From contig OY821519.1 in assembly GCA_963682025.1 (NCBI GenBank), forward strand, positions 138,427,429-138,491,428: DNA of 64,000 bases, written 5' to 3'. Position numbers and translations under genes: made by a program. This stretch comes from Cordilura impudica. Lineage: Eukaryota; Arthropoda; Insecta; Diptera; Scathophagidae. Shown in pieces: positions 12,021-22,564 of this stretch. The stretch's first letter is position 1. Each line of letters starts with the position of its first letter. The notes beneath the pieces were generated by a model. The model did no database searches. It was not told where the DNA came from and saw only the letters and a list, made by a program, of their open reading frames with translations.

Positions 12021-12084
12021 ATATACATATATAATAAAACATTTAACAGAATTGATATATAACATTTATTTAATTCAGTTAATT

Positions 12085-14773
12085 TTATGCATTTAAGTGT
12101 AATATAATATCTCTTCTCACAATATCCAAACTTTTATTAAAATCAACAAACTGATACAGCATATTAAACTCATCACAAATTCTACGAAGTGGATTAAAAT
12201 TAGCATAGTTCGTACAATAATATTTGATAGTTAGAAAGTTATAATTTCTTGATGATCGAAAAGGAATATTTATATTTATTTTGTTGATAAGAAATTCAGT
12301 TTTAAGACTACCATTTAACAGTTTTAACAGGAAAGTAACATTTAGCATATGTCTGCGACTTTTCAATGTAGGAAGCTTAATTAGAGCCAGACGATTTTCA
12401 TAAGATGGCAACCTCATATTAGGATCCCAGCCCAAACCACGAAGACAAAATAACAGAAATTGTTTTTGAACTGATTCAATTTTGTTCGAATGTATACGAT
12501 ATTGCGGATCCCAGACTACAGACCCATATTCGAGTATTGGTCTTACCAAGGTAGCAAATAATTGTTTTGTCGTATACGGATCCGAAAACTCTTTAGCCCA
12601 CCATTTAATGAAGCCAAGTACACCAGTAGCTTTATTTATTGTTAGCGAAATATGACGTCTAAAGTCTAATGTTTTATCCAGAAGTACGCCAAGGTCATTG
12701 AATGAATCCACTAAATCAAGCACAAAATCAAGCATTATTCATGATATACCGACCATTAATTGGAATTGATCTTGTAAAAATCATATATTTGCATTTTTTG
12801 TCATTTATGTCCATTAGATTAATATTACACCAAGTAGTTAAACGATCAATATCATTCTTAAACAACAATAGATCATGATTTACTTTATCGAATGCCTTGC
12901 TAAAATCATTACAAATAACATCTGTTTGTTTCATATTAATAAAACCATCATTTACCAAAGTTGTAAGCTCCAAAAGATTTGTTATTGTAGAGCGTGATTT
13001 GCAGAATCCATGTTGCGAGGAAGATATGATAGAGGACACATGATGTGACAACGTGTCATATATAAGTTTTTCAAATAGTTTTGGAATAGCACTTAATTTA
13101 GCAATACCTCTATAATTCGAAATACCAGCTTTAGATACAGACTTAAAGAAGGGAATAATAAATGATTCTTTCCAAATGGGAGGAAAGTAACCCAATTTAA
13201 GGGATATGTTAAACACATAATCCAAAGGAATAATAAATGTGGCTTTAAAATGCAACTAGGAACACCGTCAGGACCAGCAGCATACGACAATTTCAATTTT
13301 GTCAGGGCATTCAGAACTGTTTGTTGATTGATGGATGGTATATTAATAATTGAAAATTCCGATATTGTGTATGGATACAGATTATTGCTATTAAATACTG
13401 TCGAAGAATAAGTTGATGCAAAAAAGTCTGCAAACATATTACTTATGGAGTTATCATCTGAAGATTCTAAATCACCGTACTTCATAACCGAAGGAAAGTC
13501 CGCAGTACGTCTTTGAAAATTAATAAATTTATAAAATGATTTTGGATTATTTTTTAGATTATTCCTTACTTTAATTAAATAGTTATTATAGGCCAATTGA
13601 TTAGCAATAATAAATTCCGATCTTGATAACGAGTATTTCACATAATATATCAATGTTCCATATTTTTTATAATTTTTGTACATTTTGTTTTTCTTATTTT
13701 TAAGTTGAGATAGATGTTTTGTATTCCAAGGAGGACCATTCGATTTAGGAGGTAACATTTTAGGTACAGATGCCGAGAAACATTCAAAAAGGTGATGATA
13801 AAATGTATGCAAACACAAGTCCAAGTTATCATTGCAACGAGATAAACACATTTATCCAGTCAAGTTGGAATAGATGGAGTTTTAAATCTTGGTTATTTGT
13901 TTTATTAAAGCAAAAGATTTTATCGCTGTGAGTTAACTTTTTTTTATGAAGAGGATAGGAACAAAAGCAAGATATCTCAAGTGTTGGATGGTATATATCT
14001 TCCGGATTAGAAATAGGGCTATACCGCAATATTGAAAAGTCATTAGGTTCATTAACGAAAATAAGGTCCAACAGTCTACCAAATGCATTTGTGACGGAGT
14101 TGACTTGGAAAAGATAATTTTCCAATAAACCATGAATAAATGCAGCTGAACAATCGGAATAATGAGATGGAACTAAATAATTGGTATCAGGATCAGCTTT
14201 CCAGGAAGTAGACGGCATGTTAAAATCTCCAATTAACATTAATAAATCAGATGGTTTTATATAATTTTGGATTAAATCAACAGCTTTCAGATGATCCTCA
14301 TAAACAGAAATCTGAGAGTTAGACGGAATTTATGAGCAAATAATGTATATGGACCTGTTATTAATTTTAGCTTAAACACATATAATCTCAATATGTAAAA
14401 AATCGTTTAAGATAATTTCTTCAGACGAAAATTCGTTTAGTATAGCAACCAATACGCCGCCACCAGACTTTTTTATTACATTATTACACTGATTATTATT
14501 TTTATCAGATTCAATTCTTTCACAACTTTCTCTATCTTTTCTGAAAATTTGATATTTAGGGCAAAAAATCTCAGAGTTATTAACTTTTTTACTGAGCCAG
14601 GTCTCCGTAAATAAAATAATATGATTATTGAAGCCAAAGCTATTACAATAAATTGACGAAAGTTTTGAATTCATACCTCTAACGTTTTGATACAAGATGT
14701 ATATTAGTTTTTGGATTTTGATCAGCGGATTTGGGAAGCCGAGCATTATATTCTTCTCTATATATAAATTCAC
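12085..14773 (-). pseudogene. CR1-like LINE ORF2 (endonuclease + reverse transcriptase), frameshifted
   Basis: Fragments in several frames together give an apurinic-type endonuclease start (IYQNVRGMNSKL, TETWLSKK, 14773-14372), an endonuclease C-terminal part with a GDFN motif (14239-13829), and a pre-RT and finger segment (13851-13093, ending near AAGPDGVPS). RT follows (13255-12728) with YRGIAKLS, QHGFCKSRST and FSKAFDKVNHDLL, then the thumb and C-terminus (12735-12085) with FNDLGVLLDK, VRPILEYGSVVWDP and IESVQKQF. The FADD box is missing between FDKVNHDLL and the following WCNINLMDIN, so part of the palm is deleted. At least four frame changes are needed, so the gene is dead. Confidence 0.75.
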
Positions 14774-15002
14774 GTATTAATGCGTTTTTAGGCCAAAAAC
14801 TGGCATACACGATTTGTTTAAATAGGTATTCAGGAACAATTATTTTAAATGATGCTCTATTTCTGGAATTCATTTTGAAAACACTAATATCCTCAGGAAT
14901 ACAGTTTTTAATTTTAGAGATCACATAAAATTTCATCTCATCAGCTTTTGTATCATGCGCGAAACGTGTAGCAAATAGGAGTGGGTATTGATTCAATACC
15001 AA
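14679..15002 (-). pseudogene. CR1-like LINE ORF1, C-terminal fragment
   Basis: Residues resemble the nucleic-acid-binding C-terminal domain of LINE ORF1 proteins: FKMNSRNRASFKIIVPE followed by FWPKNALIREF. It overlaps the start of ORF2 (14773) by about 95 bases, as is common in these LINEs. The 5' part of ORF1 is missing or frameshifted; the element meets the host TIR element near 15189. Confidence 0.6.
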
Positions 15003-15304
15003 TTGTAGGCACTATATTTGAAGTTCCAGATGTTGAAGCAGATGGGATTGGTGATGCAGCATCAAAATTAATCAATCGACCAGCGTTTTCAGGATTATTA
15101 AGTAAATTATTAGCAGTTCTAGGCATTAAAGAAATATTTGGTGCAACAATGTTCAGAGCATGCTGAGTTCTATGGTTATTTTTAATAAAATTTAATTAAA
15201 ATTTTTTTTTTTTATTGACCCAAGTTTTTTGCTATTCGCATATTTCTAGGGGGTGAGACCGAGAGTTTCAACACTTTTTTTATTAAGGGCTACCCTAATG
15301 TACA

Positions 15305-15685
15305 TACATCGTGTATATAAGTTAAAGTATTCAAAGTCTTAAGTTGTTTCAGGATCGCCAACAGGCACACAGTAACCATCGGTTAGCTTATTTATTAAGT
15401 TTGATTATTATTTCAATCATTAAGAGTAGAAATATTAAATAAAACTTAATAAATAAAATACTTATAAAACTTAATAAACAAAGTACTTAGTTAATTTGAA
15501 TATAACTAAGATTGTTATTGCCTTTTTTGTATTTACAATTATTTATGGGATACAGGTGGCAGATATCATAGATACGTCACAGAGAAACATTTACAATCTT
15601 ACTTATTATACCATCCACACCAGTGTGCCATTATGTTTTAATAATTAGAAACAAAAATCTAGACATCATAAAATATATATATATT
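15305..15685. other. AT-rich spacer, nothing recognised
   Basis: Sequence with repeated 'aaacttaataaa' words (15440-15490), possibly a short degenerate duplication. No coding frame or element end was found. Confidence 0.4.
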
Positions 15686-15905
15686 ATTATTCCTTATAAC
15701 AAGCAAAGTTGTTATAGCGATGTCAGTCTGTCCGTCTGTGGAAATAATGATCACGCCCTCAATAGGTCAGCTGGGTTGCTCAGTTTTAATGAAAAGTACT
15801 CATTGACATTCTGAGCAGGTTGCTATTTAAAATAATCAAAATCGTTTCAATAAGTCACGAGATTTCAATGAAAATATAAAGAAAAACTCTTAGAAATATA
15901 TGATT
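15686..15905 (+). repeat. Degenerate mini-me-like fragment (family 2)
   Basis: CCTTATAACAAGCAAAGTTG, the GTCTGTCCGTCTGTGGAAATAA core and 'atcacgcc…tcaata' closely match 62481-62570, so this is a partial copy of the same fly repeat family. It lies directly upstream of a family 1 copy. Confidence 0.6.
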
Positions 15906-16173
15906 TTTCTATGTTGTTCATGTTATTGTTATACCCTATACCACTATGTGGTTTGGGTATAATGACTTTGTGCTGCTGTTTGTAACAACCAAAAATATTT
16001 GACCTAGACCCATCTTTAATTATACCGATCGAATCAGAATCACTTTCTGAGTTGATTTAACAATGTCCGTCCGTCCGTCCGTCCGTCCGTCCGTCTGTGT
16101 GTCCATGTAAAGCTTGTAATCAAACTGCAGGTCGTAAATATGAATATATTTTGATGAAATTTGGTATATAAGC

Positions 16174-16550
16174 TGTAGCGTAACACGACTTTCGTAGTGT
16201 GCTGTATAATACCCACACTGCATAGCGTACAATATTTGCAAATGCGGAAATAACAAATATCAATATTGTTGACCACTGCATTTGCAAAACATTGTATGAC
16301 TGCGTATATTCTTATTGTTTGTTGTTGTTACGCTGGCACACTTATGTTTATGCTGACCCAAGTGCAGGTAACACATTGTTGTTGTTAATATAGGTTGAAA
16401 ATATGTATATAAAGAAGAACCTTTTATAATCAATTACTCATTAATAATTTATCAATCAATCAATTAATAGTTTAGCTCCTAGATAGAGCTGAAATAATAA
16501 TAATAATAATAAATACTATTTAAAAACACAAAAGTATCTTGTTTGCTATA
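16174..16550 (+). repeat. 5' LTR of the mdg1-type element
   Basis: 377 bp. It contains a TATATAAA box at 16406-16413 and AATAAA at 16508-16513, as expected for U3 promoter and R/U5 processing signals. It differs from the 3' LTR mainly in the number of AAT repeats near its end. Confidence 0.85.
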
Positions 16551-16568
16551 TGGCGATCCTGCCAGTGC
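16551..16568 (+). promoter_or_regulatory. Primer-binding site
   Basis: TGGCGATCCTGCCAGTGC abuts the 5' LTR. The leading TGG pairs with the tRNA CCA end. TGGCGA resembles the tRNA-Arg site I recall for mdg1/412; the exact tRNA was not verified. Confidence 0.7.
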
Positions 16569-17389
16569 TCCTTAGATGAGCATTGCAGAAAATATATATA
16601 ATTCAAGGATTATGCTCTTAAATTGAGCAATCCTGAATATAATAATAATAAAAAAAAAACACATAATAATTTTGTCCTGGTGGATCAGCCACAACGATCC
16701 ATCAGCTGCGTTGAAGGAAGATACTGTCTGGCCTAAAGACAGTGGAGCTTAAAATCAATGGCGGAAGGGCCAAAACCTATCTCCATAGAAGAGTATAGAA
16801 GAAGGACGGGCCAGCAGAAAAAGAAGGAAAAACACATCAAAAGACCTCTGGTATATATCAATATACACATCAATATGCCCCTAACAGGTTCATCCTAGTT
16901 TTACCAAAAACAAAAAAAAAAAAAAAGTGGAGCATCCCGTTATGCACCCGTAGGTCAGAAAGCGTTAACCGCTCTTGACAAATAAACAAAAACAAATAAA
17001 TAGAAAACACAATAATTTATAAGAGAAAAAAAAATTGTAAGAGATATAAAAAAAAAAAAATAAAAATCCACAAAGGAATGTAGTTCAATTAATCTGATTT
17101 GTTCTGTATAAAAAGCTATTATTTAATCTTGATACAATTATATAAAGAGAAAAAATAACTTTTGTAATTATGCTGTTTAAGAGAGAAAAAAAAAACACAA
17201 ATTAAATTAAAAATTTTTTTTTTAAATTAAATATACATAAATAAAATGATGCATGTAAAATAGTATAAGCTATTGATAAAAATAATGAATTAGCAAGATA
17301 TAAGATTCGGTTAGATTATTGAGGCAGTCAGAAAAATATTTAATAGAAATAAATAATAGGAAAATATGCAAAATAAATAGCGAAAGAAA

Positions 17390-17608
17390 ATGGGAGGTCG
17401 TCAATCAAAAATAGAGAATCCCAATGCAAATGTTATTAATGAAGTTGAAATAAAAGAAGACTCAATCGACCTAAAATTAATTGAGTGTTGTTTACTAATA
17501 ATAACCGTACTGATTAGCTTAAATTTTGCATTACATATTTATGCCTTAAACACCAAGAAATTAAAAAAGAAATATTTGAGCAGAGCCAATGACTTAAACA
17601 AAATTTAA
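17390..17608 (+). CDS. Small ORF ahead of gag: N-myristoylation signal plus transmembrane segment
   Basis: 72 residues, ending 11 bases before the gag ATG (17620) in a different frame. It starts MGGRQSK, which fits the N-myristoylation consensus (Gly2, Ser6). An acidic stretch follows, then one hydrophobic segment of about 22 residues (residues ~31-52, CCLLIITVLISLNFAL), a basic run KKLKKK, and YLSRANDLNKI at the end. Small upstream ORFs occur in mdg1/412-type elements; their function is unknown to me. The features suggest a membrane-bound accessory protein, perhaps helping Gag assembly at membranes. That is inference. Confidence 0.65.
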   Translation: MGGRQSKIENPNANVINEVEIKEDSIDLKLIECCLLIITVLISLNFALHIYALNTKKLKKKYLSRANDLNKI

Positions 17609-17619
17609 ATAATTTTCCC

Positions 17620-18750
17620 ATGGATTGGCAAGAAATAATTCAGAAGGTGAGACTAATCAAAGAGGAGTTCGACAAATCTTATAAATGTTTAAATATAGAT
17701 AGAAGCACAAAAGTGGAAACAATAATAAAACATATTAGAATCTTATGCGGAAAGTTAGAACAAATCAGGGTTTTGCTAAATGCAAATTATAACAGACTCA
17801 CGACACCACATAGGACAGCTGCTGAAAGTTTTTTCTTAGATGTCAAGACTAGAATCCTGATTATATCATCTAAGAAGGGTGTTAAGGTAAAATTACCAGA
17901 TACACTACACGAAGAGGTAAAATTCTTAGTAGAAACTGAAAATTCAGAGAATATTGGAACCTCTTTGGAAAGTAAAGAAGTAAAAATGACACAAACAGTC
18001 ATTGACTTTCTGAACACAGCTTCAAAGCTGATCATAGAATTTGATGGAAAACCAGAAAATTTACGTTCCTTTATAGACTCGTTACAGTTAATAGAATCCA
18101 TCAAAGGTGACCACGAATCTATCGCAGTCTCTTTAATAAAAACAAAGTTAAAGGGGAGTGCAAGAAATTTAATAGGTAATGAACAAACCATTACTGAGAT
18201 AATACATAAACTAAAAAACTCAGTAAAGGGCGAGTCGGTTGAGGTATTGACAGCAAAAATAATGAATACCCGACAAAACAATAAAACTGCCAATAACTAT
18301 TGCAGTGAAATAGAGAATTTAACGAAGTCATTAGAAAATGCCTATTTATCAGATGGTTTGCCATGCGAATTGGCATGTAAATATTCAACACAGGTAGCAG
18401 TAAAGGCACTAACCAAAAATTGCACCATCGATAAAGTTAAACTTATCATGGAAGCAGGCCAATTCAGTAACATGAATGAGGCCGTTGGCAAATTCATAAA
18501 CAGTTGCACTGAAGCAACAGGGCAACAAAATGCCGTATTGTATTTCGGGCAGAAGTTTAACCGAAATAATAACTACAGACAATATCGTGGAAGGTACAAT
18601 TACCCACGCAATAATAGTAATAACAGTAACAACGGCAGACCCCAACAAAAACCTATTCACAACAGGGTTCAACAAAATCAGAACCACAGACGTAACAGAA
18701 ATTACGTCAGAGCAGCAGAGTCACATGAAAATGATTCGGAAAACTGCTAA
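17620..18750 (+). CDS. gag: gag of mdg1-type retrotransposon
   Basis: 376 residues, intact. The N-terminal ~110 residues are helical and charged. Residues ~145-300 resemble the Ty3/gypsy capsid (LIIEFDGKPENLRSFIDSL, KLKGSARNLI). The C-terminus (residues ~315-370) is Asn/Arg-rich (NNNYRQYRGRYNYPRN) with no CCHC knuckle, so RNA binding is probably through the basic tail, as in 412/mdg1. The pol frame opens at 18735 and overlaps the last 16 bases in the -1 frame. GGAAAAC at 18738-18744 is a candidate slip site, though not a canonical XXXYYYZ heptamer. Confidence 0.8.
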   Translation: MDWQEIIQKVRLIKEEFDKSYKCLNIDRSTKVETIIKHIRILCGKLEQIRVLLNANYNRLTTPHRTAAESFFLDVKTRILIISSKKGVKVKLPDTLHEEVKFLVETENSENIGTSLESKEVKMTQTVIDFLNTASKLIIEFDGKPENLRSFIDSLQLIESIKGDHESIAVSLIKTKLKGSARNLIGNEQTITEIIHKLKNSVKGESVEVLTAKIMNTRQNNKTANNYCSEIENLTKSLENAYLSDGLPCELACKYSTQVAVKALTKNCTIDKVKLIMEAGQFSNMNEAVGKFINSCTEATGQQNAVLYFGQKFNRNNNYRQYRGRYNYPRNNSNNSNNGRPQQKPIHNRVQQNQNHRRNRNYVRAAESHENDSENC

Positions 18751-21700
18751 AATCCTCTGAGATATATCATAATAACAATACCAACTACATATACAACCTT
18801 AACCTCAGCTTAAGTTTTTATGTTAATATAAAAATTAACGACACGAACAACACGGTAACACTGTTGGTAGATACAGGAGCAGACATTTCGGTTATAAAAA
18901 CTAAACATTTTCATCAAACACAAATTAACAGAAACAGAACAACCACATTGAGTGGAATAGGACAGGGTAAAATTCGTTCAATAGGTAATGTATTTATTGA
19001 CCTAAAATTTAGAGGTTTTTTGATACCACATGATTTCCAAGTAGTACAAAATAATTTTCCAATACCTTGCGACGGTATCCTTGGAATGGATTTTTTTAAG
19101 AAGTATAAATGTATACTAGATTTCAATGGGAACCATGATTACCTCGTACTACGACCATCCAATCTGTCGCATGTAATAGAAATTCCACTTACGAACGGCT
19201 TCAATGGAATAACACTCCCACCAAGGTCGGAAGTGATTCGTCAAATCAGGTTTCCGAAGCTTGAAGACGATGTACTAATACCAAATCAAGAAATCGTACC
19301 AGGTGTCTTTGTACCAAATACACTGGTAAAATCAAATAACGCATTGGTTCGTTTTTTAAATACCACACATAAAATAGTAACAATTAGGCAAAATAACATA
19401 AAAACCGAGAAAATGTCTGACTATGAAATAGTAAAACAAAAACCACATAAAAATAGCCAAAGAAAATCTGAAGTTTTGGACCTTTTGAAGGGAAACTTTC
19501 CTGAACAGTTCAGAACAATTTTAACTGAGCTTTGTTTAGAATACAATGATATTTTTGGCTTAGGGACTGAAACAATTACTACCAACAATTTCTATGAACA
19601 AAAACTGAGAGTAAAAGATAATCAACCAACGTATATTAAAAATTATCGCATACCAGAATCTCATAAGGAGGAGATAAACGAACAGGTTGAAAAACTAATA
19701 GATGACAAGATAATCGAACCATCATTTTCGGAATACAATAGCCCAATTCTGTTGGTACCAAAGAAATCACTTCCCGGAACAGATGAAAACAGATGGCGCT
19801 TGGTGATAGATTATAGGCAGATAAATAAAAAACTAATATCAGATAAATTCCCGTTGCCTAGAATAGACGATATTCTAGACCAACTAGGTAGAGCAAAATA
19901 TTTTTCTTGTTTGGACTTGATGTCCGGGTTTCATCAAATTGGTTTGGAAAAGAACTCTAGAGACTTGACGTCATTTTCAACAAACAATGGTTCATACAGA
20001 TTTACTAGACTACCATATGGCTTAAAAATAGCACCGAATTCATTCCAAAGAATGATGACATTAGCCTTCAGTGGTCTGAAGCCGAATCAAGCATTCCTAT
20101 ATATGGATGACTTGGTTGTATTGGGATGTTCTGAAAAACATATGCTTTCAAATTTGAAGGATGTATTTGATCTTTGCCGTAAACACAATCTTAAACTACA
20201 CCCCCAAAAATGTTCATTCTTTGTGAGAGAGGTAACCTACCTTGGCCACAAATGTACTGATAGAGGAATATTACCGGATGATAGTAAATATTCGGTGATA
20301 GAAAATTACCCGACGCCTACGGACGCCGATAGCGCACGAAGGTTTGTCGCGTTTTGCAACTATTACCGCCGATTTATTAGAAACTTCTCTGAATATTCCA
20401 GACACCTTACAAGGCTATCCAAAAAGGGAGTACCATTTCAGTGGACAAAAGATTGTGAGTGCGCGTTTAAATACTTAAAGAAGGCATTAATGAGCCCAAC
20501 ATTGCTTCAGTACCCAGACTTTACGAAGGAATTTTGCATAACAACAGATGCGAGTAAGCATGCTTGCGGTGCAGTTTTAACACAGGAACATGAAGGTAGA
20601 CACCTACCTGTGGCCTATGCATCTAAAACTTTCACTAAAGGCGAAAGCAACAAATCGACCATTGAACAGGAATTAACTGCCATACACTGGGCTGTCACAT
20701 ATTTCAGACCATATATATATGGAAAACATTTTTTGGTCCGAACAGACCATAGACCACTTTCATACCTGTTCTCCATGAAAAATCCAAGTTCTAAGCTAAC
20801 GAGAATGAGACTCGATCTGGAGGAATATGATTTCACAGTAGAATATCTCAGGGGAAAAGATAATTATGTTGCCGACGCACTGTCGCGCATTACAATAAAT
20901 GACTTAAAGGATATTAACGACAAGATTTCATCCGTTTTAAGGATCACGACAAGATCGATGACTAAAGAAGAGAAAATTAGTAAACCAGTAGTAAATCAGC
21001 AAAATATCAATAATAATAATAAGCCCAAGGTATATATACCATTGAATAATATAGACGTCAAAAGATATTATAAATTAAAGATTTTACCCAACAGATGTTA
21101 CATCAAAAAGGGAAAATCCATATATGCTAGCATAAGAATAGATGATTTGTTTACTAAAGGGAATATTGACTTAGGACAATTTTTCCCTAGGCTAGAACGA
21201 ATAGCCTGTAAACTAAATATTAATAAGATTCAAATTTCACCACATGAGAAGATTTTCGAATTTGTCTCGATAAGTGAATTTGAGAATATGGGCAATAAAA
21301 CACTGAATGAAATCAGAATAGCGCTATTAAACGAAGTAACTAAAATTGATAACACGAATGCAAAGGCAATACGTGAGATAATGCTGAAATACCATGATGA
21401 TCCTATAGAAGGAGGACATTGTGGGATATATAGAACAACTGAGAAGATCAGGAGATACTATTACTGGAAAAATATGACAAAAGACATTGCCAAATATGTG
21501 AAAACATGCCATAAATGTCAATTGGCTAAAACGGAGAAACATATAAAAAGTCCAATGTCAATAACGGAGACACCAAATAGGGCTTTTGATACGGTGTACG
21601 TAGATACAATTGGACCATTTCCAAAGTCATATTATGGAAATGAATATGCAGGCACAATGATATGTGACTTAACTAAATACTTGGTAACAATACCAATAAA

Positions 21701-22412
21701 AGATAAATCAGCTAAGACGATCGCAAAAGCGATATTTGAAAATTTTGTGCTTATATACGGTCCAATGAAGACGTTCATTTCGGATATGGGCACAGAATAC
21801 AAGAACTCTATACTGACAGAGCTTTGCAACCTATTGAAGATAGATAAACGCACATCGACAGCACATCATCACCAGACACTAGGTACGATAGAAAGAAGTC
21901 ACCGGACTTTTAACGAATACGTACGAAACTACATATCAGTAGATAAAGACGACTGGGATGAATGGCTCAAATATTTCACGTACTGTTTTAACACTACACC
22001 ATCTACAGTACATGACTATTGCCCTTATGAACTTATTTTTGGAAAAATTCCAAACAATTTTAGACAATTTAGTGAAGTAGATAGAGTTGCACCACTTTAT
22101 AATATAGATAATTATGCTAAGGAAATTAAATTTAGATTAGAAGTAGCAATAGATAGAGTTAAAAAACTATTAGATATAAATAAAATAAAACAAAAAATTA
22201 ATTATGATAAAACAAAATTAGATTACAATTTTAAAATAGGAGATTTAGTCTTAGTAAGAAATGATGCAGGACATAAGTTAGAGATGGCATATAAAGGGCC
22301 ATATAAAATTAAGAAAATAGATTTCAGAAATAATGTAACCATAGTTGATAAGAAAACAAATAAAGAACAAATAGTTCATAAGAATAGACTTAAGTTATAC
22401 AATATTAAATAA
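18735..22412 (+). CDS. pol: pol: protease, reverse transcriptase, RNase H, integrase
   Basis: The frame is open from 18735 (after a TGA at 18732-18734) to the stop at 22410-22412 with no internal stop, about 1,225 codons. There is no early ATG, so it is expected to be made by -1 frameshifting from gag. Protease: LLVDTGADISVIK (18861-18900). RT: LPYGLKIAPNSFQR and the active site YMDDL (near 20103). RNase H: TTDASKHACGAVL, DHRPLSYLF, ADALSR. Integrase: zinc HHCC (HH region near 21400, CHKCQ near 21510) and a DDE core with DTIGPFP, SDMGTEY and the E in TIERSH. No env follows. All catalytic motifs are present, so this copy could be autonomous. Confidence 0.9.
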   Translation, partial: FGKLLKSSEIYHNNNTNYIYNLNLSLSFYVNIKINDTNNTVTLLVDTGADISVIKTKHFHQTQINRNRTTTLSGIGQGKIRSIGNVFIDLKFRGFLIPHDFQVVQNNFPIPCDGILGMDFFKKYKCILDFNGNHDYLVLRPSNLSHVIEIPLTNGFNGITLPPRSEVIRQIRFPKLEDDVLIPNQEIVPGVFVPNTLVKSNNALVRFLNTTHKIVTIRQNNIKTEKMSDYEIVKQKPHKNSQRKSEVLDLLKGNFPEQFRTILTELCLEYNDIFGLGTETITTNNFYEQKLRVKDNQPTYIKNYRIPESHKEEINEQVEKLIDDKIIEPSFSEYNSPILLVPKKSLPGTDENRWRLVIDYRQINKKLISDKFPLPRIDDILDQLGRAKYFSCLDLMSGFHQIGLEKNSRDLTSFSTNNGSYRFTRLPYGLKIAPNSFQRMMTLAFSGLKPNQAFLYMDDLVVLGCSEKHMLSNLKDVFDLCRKHNLKLHPQKCSFFVREVTYLGHKCTDRGILPDDSKYSVIENYPTPTDADSARRFVAFCNYYRRFIRNFSEYSRHLTRLSKKGVPFQWTKDCECAFKYLKKALMSPTLLQYPDFTKEFCITTDASKHACGAVLTQEHEGRHLPVAYASKTFTKGESNKSTIEQELTAIHWAVTYFRPYIYGKHFLVRTDHRPLSYLFSMKNPSSKLTRMRLDLEEYDFTVEYLRGKDNYVADALSRITINDLKDINDKISSVLRITTRSMTKEEKISKPVVNQQNINNNNKPKVYIPLNNIDVKRYYKLKILPNRCYIKKGKSIYASIRIDDLFTKGNIDLGQFFPRLERIACKLNINKIQISPHEKIFEFVSISEFENMGNKTLNEIRIALLNEVTKIDNTNAKAIREIMLKYHDDPIEGGHCGIYRTTEKIRRYYYWKNMTKDIAKYVKTCHKCQLAKTEKHIKSPMSITETPNRAFDTVYVDTIGPFPKSYYGNEYAGTMICDLTKYLVTIPIKDKSAKTIAKAIFENFVLIYGPMKTFISDMGTEYKNSILTELCNLLKIDKRTSTAHHHQTLGTIERSHRTFNEYVRNYISVDKDDWDEWLKYFTYCFNTTPSTVHDYCPYELIFGKIPNNFRQFSEVDRVAPLYNIDNYAKEIKFRLEVAIDRVKKLLDINKIKQKINYDKTKLDYNFKIGDLVLVRNDAGHKLEMAYKGPYKIKKIDFRNNVTIVDKKTNKEQIVHKNRLKLYNIK

Positions 22413-22552
22413 ACAATATGCATTCTTTTCTTTAAATCTATATTTGTAAATAAAATAAAATACAACCACAAAAAAAAAAAAAAAAAAAAAACCCAACAGT
22501 ACAAATAATAAAAGAATGTCCATAGAACAAAATGTTATATGAACATTCTTAT

Positions 22553-22564
22553 AAAAAAGGAAGG
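22553..22564 (+). promoter_or_regulatory. Polypurine tract
   Basis: AAAAAAGGAAGG directly precedes the 3' LTR (TGTAGCG at 22565), where plus-strand DNA synthesis would be primed. A run of about 22 A lies upstream, near 22469-22490. Confidence 0.75.

Larger units (their letters stand above)
8256..15189 (-). mobile_element. CR1/jockey-superfamily LINE, 5'-truncated, split by a LOA-type LINE
   Basis: Read on the minus strand, the element ends in an (AATA)n tail, seen here as TTTA repeats at 8256-8290. Its body is 12021-15189 plus 8256-8340, with the LOA element inserted between. It encodes the C-terminal part of ORF1 and a broken ORF2. The AATA tail and the 'QKQFLLFCLRGLGW' type of RT C-terminus suggest a CR1-like group; the exact clade was not established. 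Confidence 0.7.
7319..15304. mobile_element. Non-autonomous TIR element (~1.05 kb of own sequence) split by nested LINEs
   Basis: The left end TGTACATTAGGGTTGCCC (7319) and the right end GGGCTACCCTAATGTACA (to 15304) are inverted copies. Inverted similarity continues inward (…CCCTAGA(T/A)ATATGCGAATAGC…), and the 7440-7560 arm pairs with 8165-8255. The element's own sequence is 7319-8255 plus about 15190-15304. The gap holds a CR1-like LINE. The pairing of the arms shows where the insertion broke it, just after CAGTCGCGTTGAG at 8255. No transposase is encoded. Confidence 0.72.

Noticed and set aside
14981..15166. 61-codon + strand frame with a protein-like look
   Set aside because: It is antisense to the CR1-like ORF1 region, whose minus-strand frame has recognisable conserved residues.
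16065..16098. (TCCG)n as an independent microsatellite locus
   Set aside because: The same tract occurs at the same place in all mini-me-like copies, so it is part of the element.
17787..18293. 168-codon minus-strand frame
   Set aside because: Shadow of the intact gag gene.
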